A stretch of 28,143 bases of DNA, taken from the NCBI GenBank assembly GCA_035271585.1, contig DATERL010000188.1, positions 1-28,143 on the forward strand. The letters are read 5' to 3'. This stretch comes from Roseimarinus sp035271585 (lineage in GTDB: Bacteria > Bacteroidota > Bacteroidia > Bacteroidales > Prolixibacteraceae). Of the stretch, positions 1 through 6,140 are shown piece after piece. Position 1 is the first letter of the stretch, and each line of letters starts with the position of its first letter. Below the pieces are notes generated by a model. That model was not told the DNA's origin, ran no database searches, and was given only the letters and a program-made list of their open reading frames with translations. The position numbers and the translations under genes are program-made.

Positions 1-48
1 TGTAATCGGTAATTTTGTATCGACAAAAATCGGAAAAGTTAAATCGAC
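1..48 (+). repeat. IS21 left end with two transposase-binding repeats
   Basis: The tip reads TGTAATCGGTAATTTTG. Two copies of a motif ending in ATCGAC lie at about 11-24 and 34-48, so their ends are 24 bases apart. The right end has the same layout in inverse orientation, with ATCGTC in place of ATCGAC. Repeated sites at each tip are usual for IS21 elements and are thought to bind IstA. Confidence 0.75.
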
Positions 49-64
49 ATGATTAGACAAAAAA

Positions 65-109
65 ATAGCATTGTAATTTTGTAGTGCAAACTCTTAATTA
101 CAATGCTAT
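65..109 (+). promoter_or_regulatory. 14-bp perfect hairpin over the istA start codon
   Basis: ATAGCATTGTAATT (65-78) is the exact reverse complement of AATTACAATGCTAT (96-109), with a 17-base loop. The right arm covers the first two bases of the ATG at 108. An RNA that starts upstream and reads through this region would fold and hide the start. Comparable start-blocking hairpins limit read-through expression in IS10 and IS50; the same role here is inference. Confidence 0.6.
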
Positions 110-1673
110 GACCGAGACTTCCAAATTAAAGAAGTATCTGATGTGGAACAAAGTTAACGAATTATTTTTATCTGGTCTAAACAAGACTCAGATAGGGCAA
201 TGTGTAGGTCTTCACCGACAGACGATATCGAAGTATCTTTCGATGACTGAAGAAGACTTCATAGCCAGTGCGAGTTATGACCGTCATTATGGGCATAAGC
301 TCGACTCTTACGAATCTTATGTAGTGAGTGAACTAAGGAGGTGGCCTTTTCTGTCTGCACCTCAGATTCACGACCGATTAAAGGAACATTTTTCTGATCT
401 TCCGTTAGTTACTCCCAAGACGGTGTTCAACTTCGTTAATCGACTTCGATTAACCCACAACCTGCCCAAAGAGTCTGAGAAGAGTATCCGTCCCTATGAG
501 AAACAACCTGAGACAGCCTATGGCTTGTACGCCCAGTGCGATTTCGGCGAGCGATGGATGAGAACTTCTGATGGGCAGTCTTGCAAAGTCTATTTCTTTG
601 CGATGTCATTGAGTCGCAGCCGGTATAAGTTCATCTATTTTAGCCGCACCCCGTTTACTACGGCTCTTGCTGTCTATGCTCACGAACTGGGCTTCAAGTA
701 CTTCCGGGGAGTGCCTCACAAAATAGTTTATGATCAGGATAAGTTGTTTTTGGTTAAGGAAAACCTTGGCGATCTGATGCTTACTTCCGGTTTCCGTGCT
801 CTGGTAAGGGAACATGGCTTCGAGGCGGTGTTCTGCCATAAGTCCGATCCCCAAAGCAAGGGGAAGATCGAGAACGTAGTTAAATATGTGAAGTACAACT
901 TTCTTCGCTGTCGCGAGTTTACCCATATCGACCTTCTCAACAAGGAGGTTCTAGGCTGGTTGGAACGCACAGCCAACGGTACAGAACATCATGGCATACG
1001 GCGTGTTCCCACTGAGGAGTTCGAGATAGAAAAACCATATCTCATGCCTTACAACGGTGTTCCCAAGGCACCTGTCGAAAATCTGGCGCCACACCATGTG
1101 CGAAAGGATAACGTGATTAACTATCGGGGAAACTATTACACCGTACCCACCGGAACCTATCGCGGTCATCAGACGCTGGTTTATCTGGAAGAAAAGGATG
1201 GCCGGTTATACATCTACAGCCATGAGACAGGCAAGAGACTTGCCGATCACGAGCTCAGCAGCAATAAGGGGCGCCTGATAAGCAACACCTCGCATCGGCG
1301 TGACCGTGAAGCATCGCTGGATGATTATGAGGCTTCTGTTCGCAAAGAGCTCCCCGAAAGTGCAGCGATTGATGCGTATCTGTCACGGCTGCGTGTGCAT
1401 AAGGCTCGTAACTACCGCGACAACCTCCAGTTTATTGCCCGGCGTCACAAGGCATACTCAGAAGGTATACTTTCCGAAGCTTTCTCCAAGTGCCTTGAGG
1501 CAGGAGTCTTCAACGGATGCAGTCTGATGGAAGTAGCCGAGACCCTTAGAATCCAAAGTGGAGAGTCCCTGATAGAGCTCCGACAGGAAACGACACCTCT
1601 ACCCCAAGTGGACACCTGCGCCATGCTCCCTGATAAAACGGACATATCAACCTTTAATACACTCTTCGTATGA
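108..1673 (+). CDS. istA: IS21-family transposase IstA
   Basis: This is the DDE transposase of the IS21 element, about 521 residues from the ATG at 108. A GTG at 84 in the same frame would add eight residues; ATG is preferred because the upstream hairpin ends on it. Residues about 24-44 form a helix-turn-helix (motif GLHRQTISKYL). The integrase core follows, with candidate catalytic residues D145 (QCDFGERW), D209 (VYDQDK) and E255 (SKGKIENV). The C-terminal half holds the beta-barrel-like stretch typical of the family, with the motif NYRGNYYTVPTGTYRG. The stop overlaps the istB start by four bases, suggesting coupled translation. The frame is intact, and the third-position bases are more GC-rich than in the flanking genes, as expected for an imported element. 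Confidence 0.95.
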   Translation: MTETSKLKKYLMWNKVNELFLSGLNKTQIGQCVGLHRQTISKYLSMTEEDFIASASYDRHYGHKLDSYESYVVSELRRWPFLSAPQIHDRLKEHFSDLPLVTPKTVFNFVNRLRLTHNLPKESEKSIRPYEKQPETAYGLYAQCDFGERWMRTSDGQSCKVYFFAMSLSRSRYKFIYFSRTPFTTALAVYAHELGFKYFRGVPHKIVYDQDKLFLVKENLGDLMLTSGFRALVREHGFEAVFCHKSDPQSKGKIENVVKYVKYNFLRCREFTHIDLLNKEVLGWLERTANGTEHHGIRRVPTEEFEIEKPYLMPYNGVPKAPVENLAPHHVRKDNVINYRGNYYTVPTGTYRGHQTLVYLEEKDGRLYIYSHETGKRLADHELSSNKGRLISNTSHRRDREASLDDYEASVRKELPESAAIDAYLSRLRVHKARNYRDNLQFIARRHKAYSEGILSEAFSKCLEAGVFNGCSLMEVAETLRIQSGESLIELRQETTPLPQVDTCAMLPDKTDISTFNTLFV

Positions 1674-2461
1674 CAATAAACGAACAAATCAAAAGTCTGT
1701 GCTCGCGCCTGCGCCTATACGCCCTTCCGCGTCTGCTGGAGCCTGAAGCCCACATAGCGCAAGAACAGGGAAAGACCCATGTCGAGTTCCTTCATGACCT
1801 GCTGGCCCGCGAGGTTCAGGAGCGGGAAGGCAGGGACTTCCAACGACGCCTGAAAGCAGCAGCTATACCCCCAAGACATGACCTGGATCTTTTCGATCAC
1901 AACTACTCGCAAGGCATAACCGCATCCAGACTCCGAGATCTTCGTCGCCTGGGATGGCTTGAACAGAATTACAACATAATACTTATGGGGCCTTCCGGAA
2001 CAGGTAAAACCTTCATCGCCGCAGGACTCGTATATGAAGCTGTACAAAAAGGATACAAGGCATATATGGTAACCATGGAGGATATCATTAACACCATCAA
2101 AATGAAAAGCCTGATGCCCTCGGCCATGACTGCCTATAACAGGTTGCTTAAAGCCGATCTGGTGGCTATTGACGACATCATGCTCTTCCCTGTGAAAAAA
2201 GAAGATGCCGCAGGATTCTTCAACCTGATCAACACGCTTCATGAGAAAGCCTCGCTAATAATCACAACAAACAAAGCACCGACTGAGTGGGCAAAAACGC
2301 TGGATGACGAAGTGTTAGCTTCCGCAATACTTGACAGGCTGTTATATCACTGTGAGGTAATTAAGCTATCGGGACAAAGCTATCGGATGGGAAATAGAAA
2401 ATCCATTTTTGAAACCGTACAAGACTCATCTTTGGCTGGGGATACCCCCAGCCAAAGATGA
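1670..2461 (+). CDS. istB: IS21-family ATP-binding helper IstB
   Basis: IstB is the AAA+ ATPase that assists IstA in target selection and strand transfer. The 263-residue product has a Walker A motif GPSGTGKT at 107-114 and a Walker B segment LVAIDDI ending at about 170, which fits the DnaC/IstB family. The start overlaps the istA stop (ATGA). The last codons lie inside a perfect 15-bp inverted repeat, so the tail is encoded by the hairpin. Length is normal for the family (about 240-260 residues) and the frame is intact. Confidence 0.95.
   Translation: MTINEQIKSLCSRLRLYALPRLLEPEAHIAQEQGKTHVEFLHDLLAREVQEREGRDFQRRLKAAAIPPRHDLDLFDHNYSQGITASRLRDLRRLGWLEQNYNIILMGPSGTGKTFIAAGLVYEAVQKGYKAYMVTMEDIINTIKMKSLMPSAMTAYNRLLKADLVAIDDIMLFPVKKEDAAGFFNLINTLHEKASLIITTNKAPTEWAKTLDDEVLASAILDRLLYHCEVIKLSGQSYRMGNRKSIFETVQDSSLAGDTPSQR
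2427..2460 (+). terminator. Perfect 15-bp hairpin at the end of istB
   Basis: The left arm CATCTTTGGCTGGGG (2427-2441) pairs fully with CCCCAGCCAAAGATG (2446-2460) around the loop ATAC. The stop TGA (2459-2461) overlaps the right arm. No T-run follows, so this may be a Rho-independent terminator without a U tract, an mRNA 3'-end protector, or a site recognised as DNA. The structure is certain; the function is inferred. Confidence 0.6.
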
Positions 2462-2513
2462 ACAATATACCTAAGCAAGTAATATTATAAACCAATAGTC
2501 TCGACTTTAATGT

Positions 2514-2562
2514 GACGATTTAATTTTACCAAAAAATGACGATTTAAAATTTGCTTATTACA
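2514..2562 (-). repeat. IS21 right end with two transposase-binding repeats
   Basis: Read on the minus strand the tip is TGTAATAAGCAAATTTTAAA, matching the left tip in the first six bases and in pattern after that. Two GACGATTTAA motifs start at 2514 and 2538, 24 bases apart, mirroring the left end. Confidence 0.75.
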
Positions 2563-2599
2563 TAGCACCAATTTTGAAAGACAGATAATACAGAAAAGT

Positions 2600-3229
2600 A
2601 TGAAATATATTCAACCTCAGGTTTTCTTAAATTCATTTACTTGTCCGCATTGTGGAGCGATTGCAAAGCAAGACTGGTGGATGAAACGTTGGTCAGTAGA
2701 CCAACCTACTGGAAACAAAGATATCCACCCATTAAGAGTAGGCACGTGTCATCACTGTCAAAAAACAACATTATGGGTTGATGATAAAATGTACTTTCCT
2801 GACACCGGAAATGCTCCATTTCCAAACCCCGAAATGCCTGAATCTGTATTGAAACTTTATGTTGAGGCAGCCGCAATTAGTTCGAAATCACCAAAAGGTG
2901 CAGCAGCTTTGTTGAAACTCTCAATTCAAGTTTTATGTCAAGAACTTGACGAACCAGGCAAAAATATCAATACTGACATTGGAAACCTTGTGAAAAAAGG
3001 ACTTCCCTTAATTGTTCAACAATCATTGGATATTGTTCGTGTTACAGGTAATGACGCTGTTCATCCCGGACAAATTGATACTGACAATTCAGAAACGGTT
3101 GGACAATTGTTCGATTTAGTAAATATCATTATAGAATATATGATAGCATTGCCTAAAAAGGTAAGTGGAATTTATTCAAGCTTACCTGCTGACAAAGTAA
3201 AAGGGATTACGGACAGAGATGGGAAATAG
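2600..3229 (+). CDS. DUF4145 domain protein with N-terminal zinc ribbon
   Basis: The 209-residue protein has two CxxC pairs (C15/C18 and C50/C53) that should form a zinc ribbon, followed by a helical domain at about 85-190 with the DUF4145 pattern (AALLKLSIQVLCQEL, then GNDAVHPG). DUF4145 occurs alone or attached to restriction and defence proteins, and its role is not established. The gene lies just outside the IS21 right end and just before an attC-like repeat, so it may be a cassette-type accessory gene. No Shine-Dalgarno is evident before the ATG. Family assignment is by motif recognition; no function is claimed. Confidence 0.75.
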   Translation: MKYIQPQVFLNSFTCPHCGAIAKQDWWMKRWSVDQPTGNKDIHPLRVGTCHHCQKTTLWVDDKMYFPDTGNAPFPNPEMPESVLKLYVEAAAISSKSPKGAAALLKLSIQVLCQELDEPGKNINTDIGNLVKKGLPLIVQQSLDIVRVTGNDAVHPGQIDTDNSETVGQLFDLVNIIIEYMIALPKKVSGIYSSLPADKVKGITDRDGK

Positions 3230-3240
3230 AAAAACTAGTG

Positions 3241-3298
3241 CTAACAGCACATTTGCAATAAGCGGGATTTCGTGCTCCGCAGACAGTTTTGTGGTTAA
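3241..3298 (+). repeat. Half of an attC-like Bacteroidota palindromic repeat
   Basis: CTAACAGCACATTTGCAATA followed by the core GTGCTCCGCAGACA (from 3272) is the left arm and centre of a palindrome class seen complete at 3778-3913. The 27 bases at 3272-3298 match 3808-3834 closely. The right arm is missing, because the sequence passes directly into the truncated HMA remnant, which suggests a deletion or recombination join near 3298. Confidence 0.55.
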
Positions 3299-3542
3299 AC
3301 ATTAGTTGACAAATCCAATATACAAAAAGTAGAGTTTACAATTAGCGGAATAACTTGTACAAGTTGTGGCGAACACGTAAATCACGAAGTAAATAAATTG
3401 TTTGAAATTATAAATTCAAACGCTTCTTACGAAAAGGGGAAACGCAATCTTGGAGTTAGATAATTCCCAAACCAGCATTGCCGAAATTAAAAGGCAATTA
3501 ATTCAACAGGATATTCTGAAATCGACAAATAAGAAAATTAAA
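3299..3542 (+). pseudogene. MerP-like HMA-domain remnant, frameshifted and 5'-truncated
   Basis: From about 3329 the frame reads VEFTISGITCTSCGEHV, a classic heavy-metal-associated domain with its CxxC pair. After YEKG a run of four G (within 3431-3445) shifts the frame. Removing one G restores GNAILELDNSQTSIAEIKR, the expected second half of an HMA fold. An in-frame TAA lies at 3296 and there is no start codon after it, so the 5' end is also lost. The restored frame runs on without a stop into the GDCCVxC gene at 3543. Intact relatives would bind and hand over soft metals such as Hg(II) or Cu(I) in the periplasm or cytoplasm. Either a broken gene or a sequencing slip in the G-run would explain the shift. 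Confidence 0.7.
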
Positions 3543-3737
3543 ATGGAAGTAATATTACAATCAACAATCTCTTGCCCAAACTGCGGACACAAGAAAGAAG
3601 AAACAATGCCGACAGACTCTTGCCAATATTTCTACGAATGTGAAAAATGTAAACTAGTTCTTAAACCAAAACAAGGCGACTGTTGTGTATATTGCAGTTA
3701 CGGAAATGTTGCTTGTCCACCAATTCAGCAAGACTAA
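3543..3737 (+). CDS. GDCCVxC-domain small cysteine-rich protein, copy 1
   Basis: The 64-residue product has CPNC at 11-14, a second zinc-ribbon half YECEKC at 31-36, and the diagnostic motif GDCCVYCSYGNVACPPIQ at 45-62. Proteins with this motif are named GDCCVxC domain-containing (seleno)proteins, because some members carry selenocysteine; here every position is cysteine. They tend to sit beside mercury and cation transport genes, and a metal-thiolate role is likely but unproven. The ATG at 3543 is chosen by comparison with the second copy at 25069, which has the same N-terminus. The preceding HMA remnant is in the same frame, so a longer fusion is possible if its frameshift is an artefact. 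Confidence 0.75.
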   Translation: MEVILQSTISCPNCGHKKEETMPTDSCQYFYECEKCKLVLKPKQGDCCVYCSYGNVACPPIQQD

Positions 3738-3777
3738 AAATGTTGCTAATGGACAGAAAACAAATAAGCCCAGCCAC

Positions 3778-3913
3778 TAACAGCGGTTTGGCAAAAGTGG
3801 CGGTTCAGTGCTCCGCAGACACATTTGTGGTTAATCATAATCAAAGTTTGGTTCTCCGTACCAACACTTGTAGTGAAAACCACCACATTCGCTAAGCTCG
3901 AAACCGTTGTAGC
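3778..3913 (+). repeat. attC-like imperfect palindrome, complete copy
   Basis: The outer arms CAGCGGTTTGGC and CTCGAAACCGTTG pair imperfectly, and the inner arms GTGGCGGTT and AACCACCAC pair with one mismatch. Between them lies the core GTGCTCCGCAGACA shared with 3272. The whole folds into a long bulged hairpin ending in CCGTTGTAGCC, recalling integron attC sites, although the ends do not match the GTTRRRY consensus exactly. It occupies most of the gap between the GDCCVxC gene and the transposase remnant. Confidence 0.6.
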
Positions 3914-3915
3914 CA

Positions 3916-5102
3916 ATGCGCGGAAAAATTGAACACTTCAAGATAAAAACTCATTCTTCACAACTATCCCTCTTTCCAGATGAAAACCCAAATAAACTAT
4001 TACATCTAAATTATTGTACCTTTTTGGGTGTTCGATATAACTTCTTCAATAACCATATTAATAATCTTTTAAATAAAATCGGACTTGATGATTTGCCTGT
4101 TTTATTAAAGGATCTTGTAACAATAAGAATATTAGAACCCGCATCCAAACTTCGCTCTTTAGAGTTAATGGAGCATTATTTTGGTATCTCTCACAGTCGT
4201 AAAACATACTATAAAAATTGCTCCAAAATGGATTGTATTAAAGGATTTAACAGAAAATAATGTTGTCAGTTTTGCCAAAGTGTTTTACTCCTTTAATTAT
4301 GATTTGCTTTTTTATAATGTAACGAATCTTTATTTTGAAACTTTCCAAGAGGATGAGTTGGAAAAACGGTTTTTCTAAGGACAATAAGTCGCAGCAACCA
4401 CAAATACTTGTAGCATTAATGGTCACCAAAGAAGGCTTTCCTATTGCCTATGAGATTTTCAGCGGCAATTAATTCGAGGGACATATCATCATACCTGCAG
4501 TTGAAAGCTTCATTGAAAAAAATCAGGTAAAGGAATTTACTATAGTTGCTGATGCTGCAATAATTAGTGTATAGAATATCAGACAATTAACTCAGAAGAA
4601 CATCAATTATATTGTAGGAGCACGGTTAGGCAATATATCTGCCCAACTCTTGGGAGTCATCGATAAAACTATCACTCGCGAAGATGGAGAAAACATACGA
4701 TTAGAAACGGAAAATGGTTATCTAATTTGCAGTTACTCACCAGTTCGTTATCTAAAGGATCTTTATAAAATGAATAACCAGATTTATAATGCAAAAAAAG
4801 CACTTGAAAATCCTACGAAGAACAAAAAAATAAAATTTGTCAAAACCAACAATCAGAAAATAGAAATCAATGAAAAACTTATTGATAAAACTAAGAAGAT
4901 GTTAGGAATTAAAGGATATTACACCAATTTGGATGAATCAGTAGTAGACAATAAGGCAGTGATAGAGCGCTATCATGAGCTCTACAAAATTGAACAAGCT
5001 TTTAGAATCTCAAAGAGTGATCTTCAAACAAGACCAATTTCTCACTTTAAAGAACAGCCGATAAAGTAACATATATTAGTTTGTTTTGTTGCACTTGTTT
5101 AA
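3916..5102 (+). pseudogene. Decayed IS4/IS1634-type transposase
   Basis: Spliced across frames, the region resembles an IS1634-group transposase: HYFGISHSRKTYYK, then a frameshift in an A5 run near 4211 to IAPKWIVLKDLTENN, then the DDE region YNVTNLYFE, then a second frameshift near 4372 to GFSKDNKSQQPQILVALM. In-frame stops fall at 4470 (TAA), 4572 (TAG) and 5067 (TAA). After the last stop HILVCFVALV continues the family's C-terminal pattern. The first catalytic position, normally D in YDVTTLYFE, is N here. VADAA and IEQAFRISKSDL preserve the other two acidic sites. This is an old dead element. Its start abuts the palindrome before it, so the true N-terminus and the IS ends are not seen. Confidence 0.85.
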
Positions 5103-5145
5103 AGTAACTCCCAAGCCAAAGGCTTGTAAATGAGCTGTAATTTTA

Positions 5146-5176
5146 TTTGCGAAACGGTACTTAATCGTTACATTTG
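5146..5176 (+). promoter_or_regulatory. Bacteroidota promoter of the first fur-like gene
   Basis: A TTTG (-33 type) at 5146-5149 and TACATTTG (-7 type, consensus TAnnTTTG) at 5169-5176 are separated by 19 bases, the standard Bacteroidota spacing. The ATG follows 30 bases later. The TGCAA-N5-TTGCA operator found downstream is not present here. Confidence 0.65.
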
Positions 5177-5206
5177 CATATTGATTAAACTGAAGAAGAA
5201 AAAAAT

Positions 5207-5620
5207 ATGAAGAAGGGAATAGACAGTAAACTCGTCACGCGAAACATCAAACCAACCGCGATGCGAGAGTTGGTGTTGCAAGTTTTAATCGAACAAAAAA
5301 CGGCTATCAGTTTGTCTGAACTGGAACAAAAATTTGAACAAGCTGATAAAGTGACTCTTTACAGAACATTAAAAACTTTTGTAAACAACAAACTCATTCA
5401 TAGCATAGATGATGGAACGGGTTCGGTTAAATATGCTCTTTGTCGGGATACTTGCCAGTGCCACCCGGAAGACCTGCATGTCCATTTTCTTTGCACAAAA
5501 TGTAGTCAAACCTATTATTTAAATGACATACCTGTTCCCGAAATAAAACTACCTCATAGTTTTTCTCTTGAAAGTGTAAATATGGTAGTAAAAGGTATTT
5601 GTTCAAATTGCAAAAAATAA
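5207..5620 (+). CDS. Fur-family metalloregulator 1
   Basis: The 137-residue protein has the Fur layout: a winged helix (residues 1-75, recognition region DKVTLYRTLKTF), then a dimerisation and metal domain. C96/C99 and C132/C135 are the structural zinc pairs. An extra cluster C79, C83, C85, H86, H91 and H93 lies at the hinge, richer in thiols than typical Fur or Zur. It stands at the head of the DUF6660-like, CzcA and P-type ATPase genes and has its own consensus promoter. The shared palindrome immediately after its stop is its most likely operator. Whether it senses Fe, Zn, Cd, Co or Cu cannot be read from sequence; the cysteines favour a thiophilic metal. A paralogue of equal length is at 20780. 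Confidence 0.9.
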   Translation: MKKGIDSKLVTRNIKPTAMRELVLQVLIEQKTAISLSELEQKFEQADKVTLYRTLKTFVNNKLIHSIDDGTGSVKYALCRDTCQCHPEDLHVHFLCTKCSQTYYLNDIPVPEIKLPHSFSLESVNMVVKGICSNCKK

Positions 5621-5621
5621 C

Positions 5622-5658
5622 TTTGCAACCCGGTTGCATCAACTTTGGAGTATCTTTG
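5622..5658 (+). promoter_or_regulatory. Metalloregulator operator-promoter of the efflux operon
   Basis: TGCAACCCGGTTGCA (5624-5638) is a perfect 7-bp palindrome around one base. It is centred 20 bases before TATCTTTG (5651-5658), a TAnnTTTG element, so it covers the place where the -33 element should be. The same arrangement recurs at 21196-21232. It starts two bases after the fur-like stop and lies 54 bases before the next ATG. Binding of the neighbouring Fur-type protein is inference. Confidence 0.7.
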
Positions 5659-5691
5659 CTGTTGTACTTTATAAATGACAATAATTTTCAG

Positions 5692-5997
5692 ATGAAATAT
5701 GTAACAGTAATATTATCAATGTATGTAATGGTTTTAACAGCCATACCATGCAATGATGTACATGCTTCCAATTCAAATTCTGTTACGCTGGAATTATCAG
5801 AACAAAGCCAAAATCACACAAATAATGTTGATTTATGTTCCCCGTTTTGTTTTTGTCATTGTTGCCAGACCCTTTCTTTCCCATCTTTTTTTAGTATTTC
5901 CTTTACCAATTTAGTAGAAAGTACTTTAGATGTTAAATTGAAAGAATCTTCGTTTTCAAGCCCTGTTGCATCTATCTGGCAACCGCCCAAAATATAA
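5692..5997 (+). CDS. Small exported Cys-rich protein (DUF6660-like)
   Basis: Starting at the ATG at 5692 gives 101 residues with an N-terminal export signal (MKYVTVILSMYVMVLTAIPC). A cysteine/histidine motif CSPFCFCHCCQ follows at about 51-61 and an amphipathic tail ends in WQPPKI. The frame is open further upstream, but only this start gives a signal sequence and it fits the promoter. The pattern agrees with DUF6660-type proteins that sit before CusA/CzcA genes in Bacteroidota. The Cys cluster could chelate metal in the periplasm and serve as a sponge or a delivery factor for the pump; this is inferred from motif and position only. Confidence 0.65.
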   Translation: MKYVTVILSMYVMVLTAIPCNDVHASNSNSVTLELSEQSQNHTNNVDLCSPFCFCHCCQTLSFPSFFSISFTNLVESTLDVKLKESSFSSPVASIWQPPKI

Positions 5998-6140
5998 TTC
6001 ATTTCTTCTTTCTCTACAGCTGAGCATTAAGCTCATGTATCATTTCATTGCCATGATATAATGGGGTTTCCATGAACAAGCACATGGATTTTAGCTCATT
6101 ATAATTAATCGTATTCACATTAAAAATTTATAGAAATCAA
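5998..6140 (+). other. Leader between DUF6660-like gene and czcA
   Basis: This 143-base gap holds no reading frame of note. Two short inverted repeats are visible: TGAGC-ATTAA-GCTCA at 6021-6035 and CCATG-N8-CATGG at 6070-6087. No TAnnTTTG promoter is seen, so czcA is probably read from the 5622-5658 promoter through a structured leader. A regulatory role is possible but unsupported beyond the repeats. Confidence 0.35.

Larger units (their letters stand above)
1..2562 (+). mobile_element. IS21-family insertion sequence, apparently complete
   Basis: The element carries the two-gene istA-istB arrangement of IS21, with a 4-base overlap between the genes. Both ends begin with TGTAAT when read inward (base 1 on the left, base 2562 on the right), and each end holds two internal repeats 24 bases apart. 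The left edge coincides with the first base of the window, so the left flank and the target duplication cannot be checked; the right flank begins TAGCACCA. Both reading frames are intact, so the element may be active. Being IS21 rests on gene order and protein motifs; the exact outer boundary is inferred from the inverted repeats. Confidence 0.88.

Noticed and set aside
606..926. Long minus-strand open frames inside istA, czcA and the ATPase genes
   Set aside because: They lie antisense to strong coding frames with recognised motifs and show no family features of their own.
2550..2576. Outward promoter at the IS21 right end driving the DUF4145 gene
   Set aside because: TTTG and CAATTTTG are only 15 bases apart and the second lacks the T of TAnnTTTG, so it does not fit the Bacteroidota consensus.
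3683..3895. 70-codon open frame after GDCCVxC copy 1
   Set aside because: It overlaps the GDCCVxC gene in another frame and then reads through the palindrome, so it is a shadow.
5112..5126. Short hairpin CAAGCC-AAA-GGCTTG before the first fur promoter
   Set aside because: It is only six pairs with no T-run and no second copy. It may be a remnant of the dead transposon end.
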